The notes under the pieces were generated by a model that was not told where the DNA came from, searched no databases, and saw nothing but the letters and a program-made list of their open reading frames with translations. From positions 1-64,000 of the forward strand of contig QJNS01000707.1 in the NCBI GenBank assembly GCA_004154925.1: a stretch of DNA of 64,000 nt. Direction: 5' to 3'. Positions 1 through 11,800 of this stretch are shown piece after piece. The translations under genes were made by a program, and so were the position numbers. Position 1 is the first letter of the stretch, and every line of letters starts with the position of its first letter. The DNA comes from Monosporascus cannonballus (taxonomy: Eukaryota > Ascomycota > Sordariomycetes > Xylariales).

Positions 1-32
1 GTCTATACGCCTTGCTTGCTTGGTAGCTGTAT

Positions 33-1044
33 TTATGCACTTTCGGCACCTTCTGCGACAATACCTTTGTCGACATTCTCCTTCATGGAAGGGTCAGATT
101 CAACCTCGGGAGGCGGGATATCCATGCCATACTTTTTATAGGGGAAGTTCGTCAGGTCATAGAGATACTCGCCCCAACCATCACCGATCTCTCCTAACTG
201 ATACACGTCGACCTCGCCGGCCTCGCCCATCCGCCCAGCCAAAACCTCCTCTTCACGTCCCTCATACTCCTTCTTAAGCATGGGGTGAGGCACCCACACA
301 ACCCTCATGCCGGCTCTCCGTCCAGCCTCGACACCGGGGACGCTGTCCTCGAACACCAGACATTCTTCGGGTGTAATAGGCTTCTCTCCGGGTTCGAGGC
401 CGTCGTTTATAGTCTTCAGCGCGAGCAGGTAGATGTCCGGCAGCGGCTTGCCGCGGCCGGGCTGGATCCGCTTATCGTCTCCCAGGACCCTGCGGTCAGT
501 CTCGAAGACGGAGAAGAGCTCGGTCCAGTTTTTGGTTTTGACGGCGAAGTTTCCCGCGTGGCTGCTCGTCGCCAGTGCTATGTGGACCCTGTGTGGCTTC
601 GTGGCGCCCTCAGCCGTCTCGCCGTTGCGCACACCGTCCGCATTCTTCAGATCCCACCACCGTGTGCGGCCAAGGTCGCCAAGCAATCTCTCGACACCCG
701 GCAGCGGCTTGGCGTTTGGGAAGTGCTGCTGCTGCAGCGAGCTGTACTCGGTCATGTACTGGTCCTCGGGAATGGGGAGTTTCGCCCAGTCGTGGAACAG
801 CCGGTTCGCCTCCGGACCGGGCCGGCCCTGCAGTTTCGCCTTGATGGACCAAGGCAGCGACGGCCGGCCGTACTTCTCCATAATGAGATTGATGCATAGC
901 GTATACAGATCTTCAGTGTCTAGAAGCAGGCCGTCCATGTCGAAGAGACATGCTCTTACCGGCGGAAAGCTATTGTCATCGTGCCCGTCAGCCCTCCGGT
1001 CATTCGTTCGGAAACATAACCACTAACTCTGTTCGAGGCGTCAT
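33..1044 (-). CDS. HAD-superfamily hydrolase (pseudouridine-5'-phosphatase/GS1-like)
   Basis: Two exons: 1044-1028 and 969-33. The 58-nt intron starts GTTAGT and ends AATAG. The spliced start reads MTPRTDFPPVRACLFDMDG, so the large exon joins to a six-codon first exon; without it the reading frame has no upstream ATG before the catalytic motif. HAD motif I is FDMDGLLLDTE (nucleophile Asp and general acid Asp). Motif II is ATSSH, and the motif IV-like segment is VFEDSVPGVEAGRRAG. The long cap insertion fits the beta-phosphoglucomutase/GS1 branch. The family removes phosphate from small phosphorylated metabolites in the cytosol; the exact substrate cannot be read from the sequence. The gene is transcribed away from the transposon at 1226-3634. 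Family assignment is firm; substrate is inference. Confidence 0.85.
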
Positions 1045-1225
1045 TGCGAAGGAAGACGCAGATGACTCTTTCTTTAGGTCAATGTGACTAGAGAATTTCG
1101 GAAGGCGACTTAGAGGTGTTATTGTGCTTACACCTTGCTATTCAAACCCGGGACAACCCATGGCGGGGATGGGGTACCGGTTGTTGGGGTTCGTCGGTGG
1201 GGCTCGCAAGCTTGAGTGTTACATA

Positions 1226-1275
1226 CCGCCTTTTTCGACCAAAGGGCAGTGGGTCTACACGGACCACCGCAGATC
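1226..1275 (+). repeat. Left terminal inverted repeat of element 1
   Basis: 50-bp repeat matching the reverse complement of 3585-3634 except for one C/T difference near position 1268. It is preceded by the TA target site at 1224-1225. Confidence 0.9.
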
Positions 1276-2399
1276 CTTTAGCTTCTTCAAGATAGGCTGA
1301 TATCGGTTTTTTCCATTTCTACCCATCCATTTTGTATGTGTTTTTTAGACTTTTTGATGCAAGCCTTTATTTAGAAAATATCCGCGTAATTTCACGATGT
1401 CGCAAGCCACTCTAACAGATTTGGAAGTTATTGCTGTTGATCTGGTTCGTTAACCCTTGGCTTTTCTGTAATCTTATTAAGTACTTCTGTATACAATTTA
1501 TATATTAACAGGTTCTTACGCTTTACAGATATTATCTACGATTCCGAACGATCGAGTCCTTTTTAATTTAGCCACTTATATATTTACAACTTTAAGGTTT
1601 TCAGGAAAAAGAAAGGCCTTTAGGGAGCCCGGAGGAGACGTTACAACAGCTGTTGAAGCTATATTTTCGTCGAGATTAACGTGATTAACGGCTTTAGGGA
1701 ATGGTAACAGTTGTTATTGTTGTTTCTGTTGCTTCTGATCTTACGTTTTTAGCCTTTGGATTAAAATACTTTTGTTGCTATTCATATACAAATTACGGTC
1801 CTTATATAGCTGTATCAAGACCTTTTTTAATATACGATAATATTTAAAGATTTTTGGTATATTTTTTAACGGCAATAAGTTATGATAACTAATTAAGCCT
1901 TTTTTTTGATAATTTCGTAAGATTTTGCGAAGTTATTATCTTAAGTGGAAGTTTTTTATTTTGTGAAGTTGATTAATTTTGTATTAACGTTCTTAATTTT
2001 TACTATATAATTTTCTGAACTGTCAGGGTTAATCGTAATCCTATTTTATATAAAGGATTGTCGTGTTAATTCTTTTTTATTATCTTAAAGCGTTTTTAAG
2101 CGCGGTCCACGATTATTATAAATACGATTTTCCGTTAACTAATAGTTTACTTTTCAAGAAACTTGCCACTTTTTTCAAATTTTTTAAGATATTTTTCGGT
2201 TTCTTTTTTAAGATATACCTTAAAGAGATTATTAACGGCCGTATCCAGTAGCTGGAAATAACTGGTAAGCCTAAATAGGATTAACGCTATAAGGACCAGG
2301 TTGTTATTAAAAAGTTTTTTAATCTTATTAGTTTTATAGAAAAAAGTAATATTTATAATTAATAAGGTTTTATTTTTAGGGCATTTTTTTACCTTCTTA

Positions 2400-3421
2400 A
2401 TATATGAAAGAGATTTTTCGCTTAGTTATTTATGGAATAACTTTTCGTTATAATAAGCTGTATTATTAAATAATACGTTAATCTTTAGATAGTAATAAGG
2501 CTTTTTAATGTTATATATTATTTTTTGCCGTAGAAAATAAGGATTGGCTTAAAAGGTATTCCGTTATCCTTAGTAATAGTTAATATAATTATTATTTGCC
2601 TTTTACCCCAGCTATTTTTATTATTCCGGCCGCTAACTATACGTACGCCCTTAAAGTTATACGTATATTCTTTAATAAATTCGAAAAAAAAAGAAATTTC
2701 GTTAAGATTAAAAGTAAATTAACGTAGGAAACGGCGTATAAATTTAGCTTTGGAAAGTTTTAAAGATAACGATTGCAAAACTAGGCTTAAGTGATTGGTT
2801 CGGCGGTTATTGCGCCTAATAAATTATACGAAAAAAATTAATAACTTGGGTAACTTTTTCGGGCTTTTTCGTAGCGATTTTCGTAATCCTACGCCGAATG
2901 ATTTCCTAGCGTATAAGGAAGCCATAAAACCATTTTGACGAAAAGGTAAATACGGTACTGCATTTGGGATTTAACTGCGTAAAAAGGCGTTACGAAATAC
3001 GTCGGAACTAATATTACGTAACGATTTTATTCGCTTTGCGGGTTTTAACGAAATACGTATATAATAACTTTTCGAACTGCGGCCATACAACCTTATATCG
3101 TTTCGGGCTTCGGAGGAGGATGTTATTTTTCGTACGCTACTATTTGTATATAACAAAAAAGTTTTAGATCTTGAAATATTTTTTGGCTTTATTAACAGTT
3201 AGGCGGCGGAAGCCTTTAGATAAGTCCTGATCGTTAAGGCCTGTAAGGGGTCTGGGGCGCAATTCCTATTAATCCAATAGGTTCTTCTTTAAGGGAACGC
3301 GATAATATATTAGGAACAATAAGACCTTAAGTTTCCGACGGTTTAAATAGCTTCGGTGGACTTAAGTTATTGGCTTCGGAGGTGTATAAAAGGGAGTCTC
3401 GTTTTTCCGCTTCCTAGCCAT
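2400..3421 (-). pseudogene. Remnant of a DDE transposase in element 1
   Basis: Read on the minus strand. A candidate start at 3421 gives MARKRKNETPFYTPP and then hits a stop. Around 2690-2520 the translation includes FKGVRIVSGRNNKNSWGKRQ and then ILTITKDNGIPFKPILIF. This resembles the segment of pogo/Tigger (DDE_1) transposases that has a basic RTT-type motif followed by a strand ending in ADG-x-x-xP. Many codons are TAA or TAG where CAA or CAG is expected, consistent with RIP. The boundaries are approximate and the reading frame cannot be followed throughout. Confidence 0.45.
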
Positions 3422-3584
3422 GGCTGTTGTTGTAACTGGCCAATTCCGACGTTAGCGAATGAATTCTCCAAAATCGGGCTTTGTCACCATGAGAAACGAT
3501 CACCGCCTTTTCAGAAAATGCCACCCATTTTCTGATGCCAAGCGTTGTTGAGCCTCTAAAGGTGATTAACGTTGTTTGGAAATT

Positions 3585-3634
3585 GATCTGCGATGGTCCG
3601 TGTAGACCCACTGCCCTTTGGTCGAAAAAGGCGG
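3585..3634 (-). repeat. Right terminal inverted repeat of element 1
   Basis: Reverse complement of 1226-1275 with a single mismatch, followed by the TA duplication at 3635-3636. Confidence 0.9.
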
Positions 3635-3691
3635 TACCTCTACTGTATGTAAGTACATACTCTGTGCCTAGTGAAGCAACTGTAATTCAGG

Positions 3692-3720
3692 AATAATAAT
3701 AATATAATAGTAATAATAAA
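3692..3720. repeat. (TAA)n microsatellite in the TTC1-like gene leader
   Basis: A run of AAT/TAA triplets with two interruptions. It sits between the right end of element 1 and the start codon of the TPR gene. Confidence 0.8.
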
Positions 3721-3756
3721 GCGCATCCTAGCAGAGATAGGTCTGCTTTATGCAAT

Positions 3757-4775
3757 ATGCCTCCAGAACCCGAGAACGGTCATAAGTTGAATGAACCTCG
3801 TCCGGATTATTCCAGGTATCCCGACAAACAGGAAGACGGATCCGAAGTTGAAGAGCTAGCATCTCCCCCAAGATTTCCTCCTGAAGAAGAAGAGGTAAAA
3901 AATACCTAGTGGGACCACCTCTTTGAAGGACGCGCTCGAGCCGTGGACATTTGGACTGACTCTTGTTACTCATAGGGCCTATTGCGAGAGTCTAACGACC
4001 ACAAGTCCGTAGCTAACACTCTCTTCTCCGCGGCTAAATACGAGAACGCCATTAGTAAATACGAAGAGGCTGCTGCCATCTGCCCGCATTACCTCAACTA
4101 TGAACTCGCGGTTCTGAAATCCAATATCGCCGCATGTCACCTAAAGCTGGAACAATGGAAAGAAGCTATCAAAAGCGCAACAGAGTCACTCGATGGGTTG
4201 AGTCGTCTGGAGAAGGCGGAATTCGGTGAAAAAAAAGCCGAGGGAGGCGAGAAGAGCAAAGTGAAAGACGATGGTGACAATGATGTCGGGGAGGAAATTG
4301 TCAGCCCGGGAGCCCAGAAGAGCGCTTCGGTTGCCAGGGAAGAGACCGCGGCCGAAGCTGCGAGACGGAAGCGACAGGAGGACATGCTCAGAATAAAAGC
4401 CAAAGCCCTAATGCGACGAGCCAGAGCCAGGAGTGAGCTTGGAGGGTGGTCCAACCTATCTGGGGCCGAAGAAGATTACAAGGCCCTGTCAACCATGACG
4501 AATCTGAGTACAGCAGACCGCAAGATCGTCCAGGCGCAGCTTAAGGCTCTTCCGCCAAGAACCAAGGCCGCCCAGGAGAAGGAGATGGCTGAGATGTGGG
4601 GGAAACTGAAAGACGTAAGTAAGCTGTTCACTCCCTAGCCCCTGACTGGATTCTGATTTTTCATGGACAGCTCGGAAATGGCATTTTAAAGCCATTCGGT
4701 CTGAGTACCGACAACTTCAAGATGGTCAAAGACGAAAAGACGGGCGGTTATAGCATGAACTTCCAGAACAACTAA
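3757..4775 (+). CDS. TPR protein, TTC1-like co-chaperone
   Basis: Three exons: 3757-3894, 3976-4614 and 4671-4775, giving 293 aa. Introns are 81 nt (GTAAAA...CATAG) and 56 nt (GTAAGT...GACAG). The first exon is acidic (ends PPEEEE) and joins directly to [17 protein letters not shown], the usual start of the TPR array in this family. TPR-type helices follow ([34 protein letters not shown]), broken by an acidic Lys/Glu-rich insert. The C-terminus ([20 protein letters not shown]) is the conserved tail of tetratricopeptide repeat protein 1. TTC1 proteins are cytosolic Hsp70/Hsp90-binding adaptors. The start codon lies 122 bp from element 1, so the promoter may have been altered by the insertion. 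Confidence 0.88.
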
Positions 4776-5363
4776 TGCTAGCTTGCCTTGGTAAGAGCTA
4801 TCCTTGGGAGAGGCCACTACTTGCAGCACAAGTACAAGACTATATAAAAGGCTTTGGTGGCTCATCATGATACTCTGAGATAGATCCATACATACGTATT
4901 TACACGTCTATCTGGATACTCTACGTAAGTGGGTTATATCCGTATCATATCCAGTTTCCACCTTGGCTACTTAGGTAGTTGCATTAATTGGAATTGGCAA
5001 CCCCCGCAAGACAGCCACCACCCAAACCGGTCTCAAGTGCGGTCATGTCGAAATAAAGCCTCTATCTACATGTGGGCAGGTGTGTATGAACGTCTATGTA
5101 GGAGTTACCCCACCTAGGCGATCAGATAAGAGGCAGTAGCACCTCCGTATATGTCTACTTTCCTACCTAGTAGGTACGCATGTAGTCAAGGTTCATATGT
5201 TGTTATATGTTAAGCGCGTGGACTTTACGTGATGTCCCAGGCTGTTGTAAAGGTTTTCGTGTAATGGTCGTTTATACGGTTCTTGTCAATCACCGCAAGC
5301 GAGACCAGCCTGATTCGCCTTAACCCTATTGTCTATCTTTGCACCTGCCACTTGAATTCGAGA
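4776..5363. other. Intergenic region between TTC1-like gene and amidase remnant
   Basis: No convincing coding sequence. It holds several TAGGTA/CCTAGG-type motifs but no recognisable element or RNA gene. Confidence 0.6.
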
Positions 5364-6918
5364 ATGTCCGTGGCTACGGTGACAACGACAAACAGAGCCA
5401 GCTGGCAGGACGTCGCCGCGGAGAGACAGCGCCACCGTGATACGACCATAGGAGGGCTTCGCCCACCGTTACCCCAGTTACCTGCGGGCGAGGTACCATC
5501 CAATACCACGAGGATCCTCGAGATCCATACTGTCAGGCGAAGAGCTCGCCATTACGGATACTAACGTCGAGGCCTAGTCCGGAAGCTCGCCTCGGGAGAA
5601 TGGAGCTTAGCTACCGTTGTCAAGGCCTTCATGCGACGTGCGGGCCTCGCGCAGAGGCTTGTCAACTGCGTTACTGAACTCTTACCGGATAGGGCGTTGA
5701 AGCGGGCTGCCGAACTTGATGAGTACCTCGCCACATACAAGAGGCCGATTTGGGCCTCTCCATGGCTTGTCTATCAGTGTAAAAGTGTGTTGCAAGAGGC
5801 TCGATTTGAACGCAGGATTCGTAGGATGAGTTGGCAATGTGGCCGAAGAGGATGCACTGCTCCTACAACCGTTACGGGATGCCGGAGCCGTGTTTGATGT
5901 TAGAACGACGCAGCCACAAACATTGATGCATCTTGAGACGAGTAGCAATCTATACGAGCAAGTGTGGTTACCAATGTGGCCAGATGACTTCGTCTAGAAC
6001 ATGATCTACGGATACAACTAGGCATGCTCAGGGAAACGGTGAGCCCCTATAATATGACTGACCGCTGGGGGCTCTTCCGGTGGAGAACGCTCACTCATCA
6101 GCCTAGGGGATTCGGTCCTGGGCGTCGGCTCGGACATCGGAGGCTCCATCCGCTCGCCGGCGGCTAACTGTGGTACTTTTGGCTTCAAGCCCAGGGCGAC
6201 CCGCCTACCGATCACGGGCTGGGCTCCGCTACTATGCGGAGCCGAACGTATCTTACCCACCAACGGCCTTCTCTCTACTAATCTTGAGGGTCTCAAGTTA
6301 TTCACTAAGACCGTCATCGATGGCAGGCCCTGGTTGGAGGAACCGAATCTAGTTGCTATGGATTGGAGAGACGCAGCTTTCTTCCTTCTCGATGGAAAGC
6401 TTAAAGTTGCTGTCATGTGGGACGACGGCATCGTGAAGCCCTACCTACCTATAACGACAGCGATGGGAGACGTTATGGAGAAGTTAAGGGGAGGTGGCAA
6501 TGCCGAGATGGTAGATTGGAAGCCGTGGAAACGTGACCTGGCATGGGAACTCATCATAAGATCAGCCTTCAGCATCCTAATAGCGCTTCACAGCACGGTC
6601 GGCCGGTTCGCTGGTATAATAACATCAGGCAAGCTTGCACTTTTGCGATAGCGGCAAGGAGGAGACCATGGCTATAGTGTCGTCAGGAGAACCTTTCCGG
6701 CCGTTGTCTAGGTGATATTGACGGAAACCCCGCAAGTCCGAGAACACAGCATCCGTTCCTTATGGGATGCCATCGTCGCACGTCAGGACTACCATGCTAA
6801 GTACGCCTCTCTCTGGAACGAAACGGCGGGAGCAAGCCCAGACGACAGGATTGTCGACATAACCCTCAAAGCTACCGAAATGCTGCTGCAAGAAGCTGGC
6901 CTGGCTCCCCCTTGCTAA
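5364..6918 (+). pseudogene. Acetamidase-type amidase (amidase signature family), frameshifted
   Basis: The start MSVATVTTTNRASWQDVAAE is typical of fungal acetamidases. The frame then breaks near 5521 (LSGEELAITDTNVEA continues in another frame), again near 5573 before LVRKLASGEWSLATVV, and near 5748, where an extra T splits RPIGPLHGLSISVK. A further disrupted stretch lies at about 5930-6050. The catalytic block is still readable at 6064-6170 as GGSSGGERSLISLG and VGSDIGGSIRSPAANCG, including the Ser residues of the Ser-cisSer-Lys triad, and the C-terminal half continues to about 6918. Single-base indels rather than introns explain the shifts. The gene once hydrolysed amides (acetamide-like substrates); it cannot make a full protein now. 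Exact boundaries are approximate. Confidence 0.8.
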
Positions 6919-8894
6919 CACATTATGCATTTTGAGGACGTTAAGTAATCACTGCGAGGTGGAAAGGGTATATCTGTATCTAACTATTCCCCCTTCCCTC
7001 AGGTTCCCTCGGTTGTTTTCTTGCAGCGCCTATCCGAGCAACAGAGAGTTGGTAAACCGCATCCTTAATAGTTGGGCACGATTATGTGGCACTAGCTATG
7101 TAATGATAACGGAACGTGGCTATACTGGTTGAAGCTGGTCCCAGTCGGCTGTGGTTTATTATTAGTTTGTTATGGAATCAGGCCGGTTTTTTTTGTTATA
7201 TTTTCCCCGTTGATGAAGGCTCTGTAGATTGCCAGTTCCACTCCTTTCACACAGGTCGATGGCTTCCTCTCAGCGAAGCTTCTTGGCCATTTTTTTATAG
7301 TTAATCTTGTTGGCTACGTGAATCTCCTTACGATTATACTACTATCTATCGCAAGGATTATAATTACCCAGTGCAATCCCGTTCTATATGATTGAACTAT
7401 TAGTATTTCTGCATGGACACCGGCAAGAACGACGCATGGCTTATGTTAGGAGAATCCACGTCTTGTAAGCGTGAAAGTGCTATGAGAAAGGGGAAAGCGA
7501 CGGCGATCGTGGCAAGGCAGACTTCGCTCAAGCTTTTAGCAACTCCTTAATTTAGGGGACGTCCGGCTTACCGTTTACAAGACCGTGGCAACGCTCACTC
7601 CTTTGTAACGGGAACCTCAGGCCGGGCACACCGGCAACTTATTATTATTAACTTATCGATCTGACCCCTCTCTGTAGGAGACTGGTTACTGGGGGGGTTC
7701 TGGGAGCATTACCTGAAGGCTACTAGGTGTGGCACCGGCCGGGTGAGCACGGATAGGGACTGTTGACGCGGTGTTCCAAGAGGGTGAACTATGACAGCCG
7801 ACTGGTAAACACCTCGAGTAAGTGATGTCCTGGCGGCCCCCGATATGCCCCCTGACATGAGTTAGGGCGTCTATGAACCCATTAACGATCTCCTGGAAAT
7901 CGTAGCCGAAGATCTTCAAACTGGGAAGTTATAGTGTCACGTCGTCTCTAGGCGGGACAGTATAGAGATCTCGAAGCTCTTGACAAAATTAGAGGAGCTA
8001 ATTGAGTGAGGTGTTGTTAGCCTACATCTTGCCGTGGCCATGTCGAGTTGCTCTGCGTGTACTAGTATCTCGGCGAGGGTCCGGTACGTTTGGTAAGCTA
8101 CAAGAGGACTGGGAAAGCCTCACCGGATACTAGTTACAGCATAATAAATAATGGTAGCGGTTAACCTTAGATATTTATGGGATAGCAACCATCTGACGAT
8201 CTCCAATAACATATTCTGTGGCCACGACGCGGTTCTGAATCGCATTCCAACCTCACCGTTATAACTTCCGCTTGAACAACCGTATTCGCAGCTCAAATTC
8301 TTCTTGAATGTTGGGTCATTCGTGTAACCCTCGCGGGCAAGTGACCAGTAAATCAGTCAAGGAATCGCAGCGTGACCGTATTTGACATAACCTATATCAC
8401 ATCGAGCAGCAACTGTGACCATCATCGAATTCCATGCAACGTTAGCTATCTACTCCGCACCCGCTTCAAGGAACATTGCGGGGATATCCAGGGATGGCCG
8501 ATCCCAGAGTTGCCATGTAGGTAATGTGGAGAACTGCAACATTCTAGTATATACACAGCATATAGCGACGATACCCCGCGTCGACAAAGCGGTTACTGCG
8601 ACGAAGTACTTCCAGCGTTCCCGAAACCTATATCATGGAAACATCTACGTCACTGCGGGCTTTCGTTCCGTATACCCTTTCCAGCATATAAAGACGTTAC
8701 TGTGCTCTCATTGCTCATATCGTTTGTTACCGCTAAGTTCTAACCATTGCCATCCCATAAGCATTCCCTTCCGCTCTGTACATGGCGATCCATTCCAGCA
8801 GTCCCTGCGTTGTTCTTGTCAGAGCTTCCCCTATTCTGGCACTCGTGTAAGCGTGCCTGTGATCACAGTGTGTATGTATATGCTCCATGTCAGG
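6919..8894. other. Long gene-poor stretch with one unidentified coding remnant
   Basis: Nearly 2 kb without a supported gene. On the minus strand at 7919-7686 a 77-codon open stretch has protein-like composition (EIVNGFIDALTHVRGHIGG, then ITYSRCLPVG). It ends in stops on both sides and I cannot assign a family; it may be a gene fragment. The long open frame running into the GH92 gene from 8415 is probably promoter and leader rather than protein. Confidence 0.4.
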
Positions 8895-11800
8895 ATGAGC
8901 ACACCACATTTCCGGACTTTCTCGCCGCTTTGGGTTGTCGTAAGCCGCGCGATAGGAGGAGTGACTGGCTTCGATGTTCTCGACTACGTCGATCCTCTAA
9001 TAGGATCGGTCAATGGAGGTAAACGACATGCTTTAACTCCCTGGCCCCCACTTCTCCCCTGCTGACCACGAGTTTAGGGCACGTATTTCCGGGTAAATAG
9101 TTCCCGGAGGCTCTTTCACCATCTTACTTTCCTCTAGTGCTCCAACATCTCCTAGCCTTGATTGAGCTATGTCCTTTGTTGTCAAATTTCCTACTAGTCA
9201 GCTCTAGGCCTTAAGTGAAATCACTGATTCATAATCGTGTAGGTGCAACCCTGCCTTTTGGCATGGCAAAGGCCGTCGCGGATGCCAATACTGAAATTCA
9301 AGGTGGCTTTGCTTCCGATGATGGTGAAAGTGAGTGGACTCCGTTGCTCTTTAGAAGTCAGGAAGACTAAGACGCCGTGCAACAGTAACTGGATTCTCCC
9401 ACATGCATGATAGTGGGACAGGAGGCGTACGTTATCTGAATAGGGGGGTCCGAACCGGATTCAGTTACCGGCCTGCTAATGTCACTCGTATTCCTAGGGC
9501 GCATCTTTAGGGAACTTCCCACTCTTTGCTCAGACTGGCTGTGCCGGAGACGAGTTGAATAATTGTTATTTTCCCAAATCGCTGCGGGCATCTAAGAGAA
9601 TCAATGAGACAGTAGAGGCGCGACCTGGATACTTCTCATTGTCTCTCAACACCTCAGTCCGGGCCGAGATAACTGTTTCAAACCACACGGCTCTGTACCG
9701 ATTCACGTTCCCAACGGACGGAGGCCTGACTAAACGGGACCCGGAGAACTGCGAAAGCTGCCCTGACCCAGAGCCGCTCCCTTATAGCCCGTTAATCCTT
9801 GCTGATCTAACGGATCTGTCGGACTCTCGCGGGGATGCCAGTATTCAGGTATACCCTGATACTGGGCGGATCATTGGCAACGGCACTTTTGAGCCATCTT
9901 TCGGAATCGGCACATATGATTTACATTTCTGCACGGATTTCCAAGGGGCTGCAATCCGCGATACGGGCGTTTTCCAAAACAACAGAGCTGGCAGCGAGCC
10001 TAAAACGCTCCGGACTTTTGCAGACAAAGTTAATAAACCTCCCTTGCCAGGAGGCGCATGGGTACAATTTCATGCTCCAGAATCAAACCGGATCTTAGTT
10101 CGCGTCGGCCTCTCGTTCTTTAGCACAGACCAGGCCTGTAGCAATGCCGAGACAGAGATTCCTCGCTTCGACTTCGAATCTACCAGAAACGATGCAGAGG
10201 ACGAGTGGCGGGAGAAACTTAGCTCTGTTGATGTTGACAGTAGCGGCATCGATACATCGCTGCAGAGGCTATTCTGGAGTGGCATGTATCGCTCATTGAT
10301 CTCACCTCAAGACTATACGGGTAAGCTTGCTTTGGGGCCATGAACTACCGATGGGTCAGGTTTACAGGCTCATTTCTTCAATAGGAGAAAATCCCCTATG
10401 GAACAGCACTGAGCCCTACTTTGACTCGTACTATTGCATTTGGGACAGTTTCAGGAGTACCCATCCACTGCTTACACTTATCGATCCCCATGTTCAGGCT
10501 CTCATGGTTCGGAGTTTAATCGATATCTATCGCCACGAGGGTAAACTTCCAGATTGCCGAATGACCCTGTGTCGGGGCTTTACTCAGGGCGGTAGCAACG
10601 CCGACAATCTCCTTGCCGACTCGTATGTTAAGGGGCTCTCGGATAACATCGACTGGGAAACTGCGTATGAAGCAGTAGTATCAGATGCGGAAGGTTGGTT
10701 GACAGCAACTCATTGATATCCCTATGTGGTCTGTGGCTGATGCATAACGTATTACCTAGTGGAGCCACCCTTATGGACAGTTGAGGGTCGTGGTGGTCTT
10801 AACAGCTGGAAGAACTTAGGCTATATTCCTACAGACGATTTCGATCCCTGGGGAGTAGGCCCAATGACGCGGTCTATCTCCCGAACGATCGAATACTCGT
10901 ATAACGACTTTTGCATTGCCGAGATTGCAAGAGGCATGAACAAGACGGCCGACGCCGAAAAATACCTTCGCCGATCAGGAAACTGGATCAACATGTTCCA
11001 AGAAGATTCAAGATCGCTACTAAACTTGACAGGTAGCCCAGACCCGGAGGATCTCGTTGATAGCGGCTTCAATGGGTTTCTACAACCGAGATACCTCAAC
11101 GGAACGTTTGGTTATCAAGACCCTGCTCTCTGCACCTTTCTTTGGTATGAACAATATCTTTCTTCGTCGCTTGAGTTCCAGATGGTCGGTTCTTGCAGCG
11201 ATTAGGAAGCTAACATGGTATAACCAGTACGTGTTCAAAGTTCCACTGGACTGTCTAATTACTGTGTTGTCACATATTTGCCTGCGAAAGCCCGATTATT
11301 GAGGATGCTCTTCAGCAGTAGCTATACTGATGTGTATCAGATAATTTCACGTCCTGCTACCTAAACTCAGACGGCCATGAAACGTACGAAGGCGGCGCCT
11401 GGCTCTACACGTTCTACGTGCCTCATGACCAAGCAGCGTTAATCCCAACTCTTGGCGGGCCCGACGAATTTGTGCGACGCCTCGAATTCATGCACAATAC
11501 TCCGGGCCTTCTCTATATTGGTAACGAGCAGTCTTACCTGCTCGTGTTCATCTTCCATTATGCCGGCCGGCCGGGCCTTTCCGCTCAATATGCACACAAG
11601 TACATACCGGGGAGCTTCAACGACACGGTGAACGGCATTCCGGGAAACGATGATTCGGGCGCGATGGGAAGTTTCACGGCCCTGACGATGATGGGGCTCT
11701 ACCCCATGAGCGGCCAGGACGTTTATCTCGTCGTCCCGCCCTTCTTCCCGGAGGTCAACATCACGAATCGCATAACAGGTAACACAGCCACATTACGGAA

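Larger units (their letters stand above)
1226..3634. mobile_element. Element 1: RIP-degraded TIR DNA transposon, pogo/Tc1-mariner type
   Basis: The two ends are inverted repeats of 50 bp (1226-1275 and 3585-3634), starting CCGCCTTTTTCGACCAAAGG, with one C/T mismatch. Each end is flanked by TA (1224-1225 and 3635-3636), the target duplication of the Tc1-mariner superfamily. The 2409-bp interior is extremely A+T-rich and TpA-rich, with stops in all frames; this is the signature of repeat-induced point mutation (C to T at CpA). The element lies between the divergent HAD and TPR genes and ends 122 bp before the TPR start codon. Confidence 0.88.

Noticed and set aside
8415..8894. Long in-frame extension upstream of the GH92 start
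   Set aside because: The composition is not protein-like and it does not match the family N-terminus. I treat it as promoter and leader.
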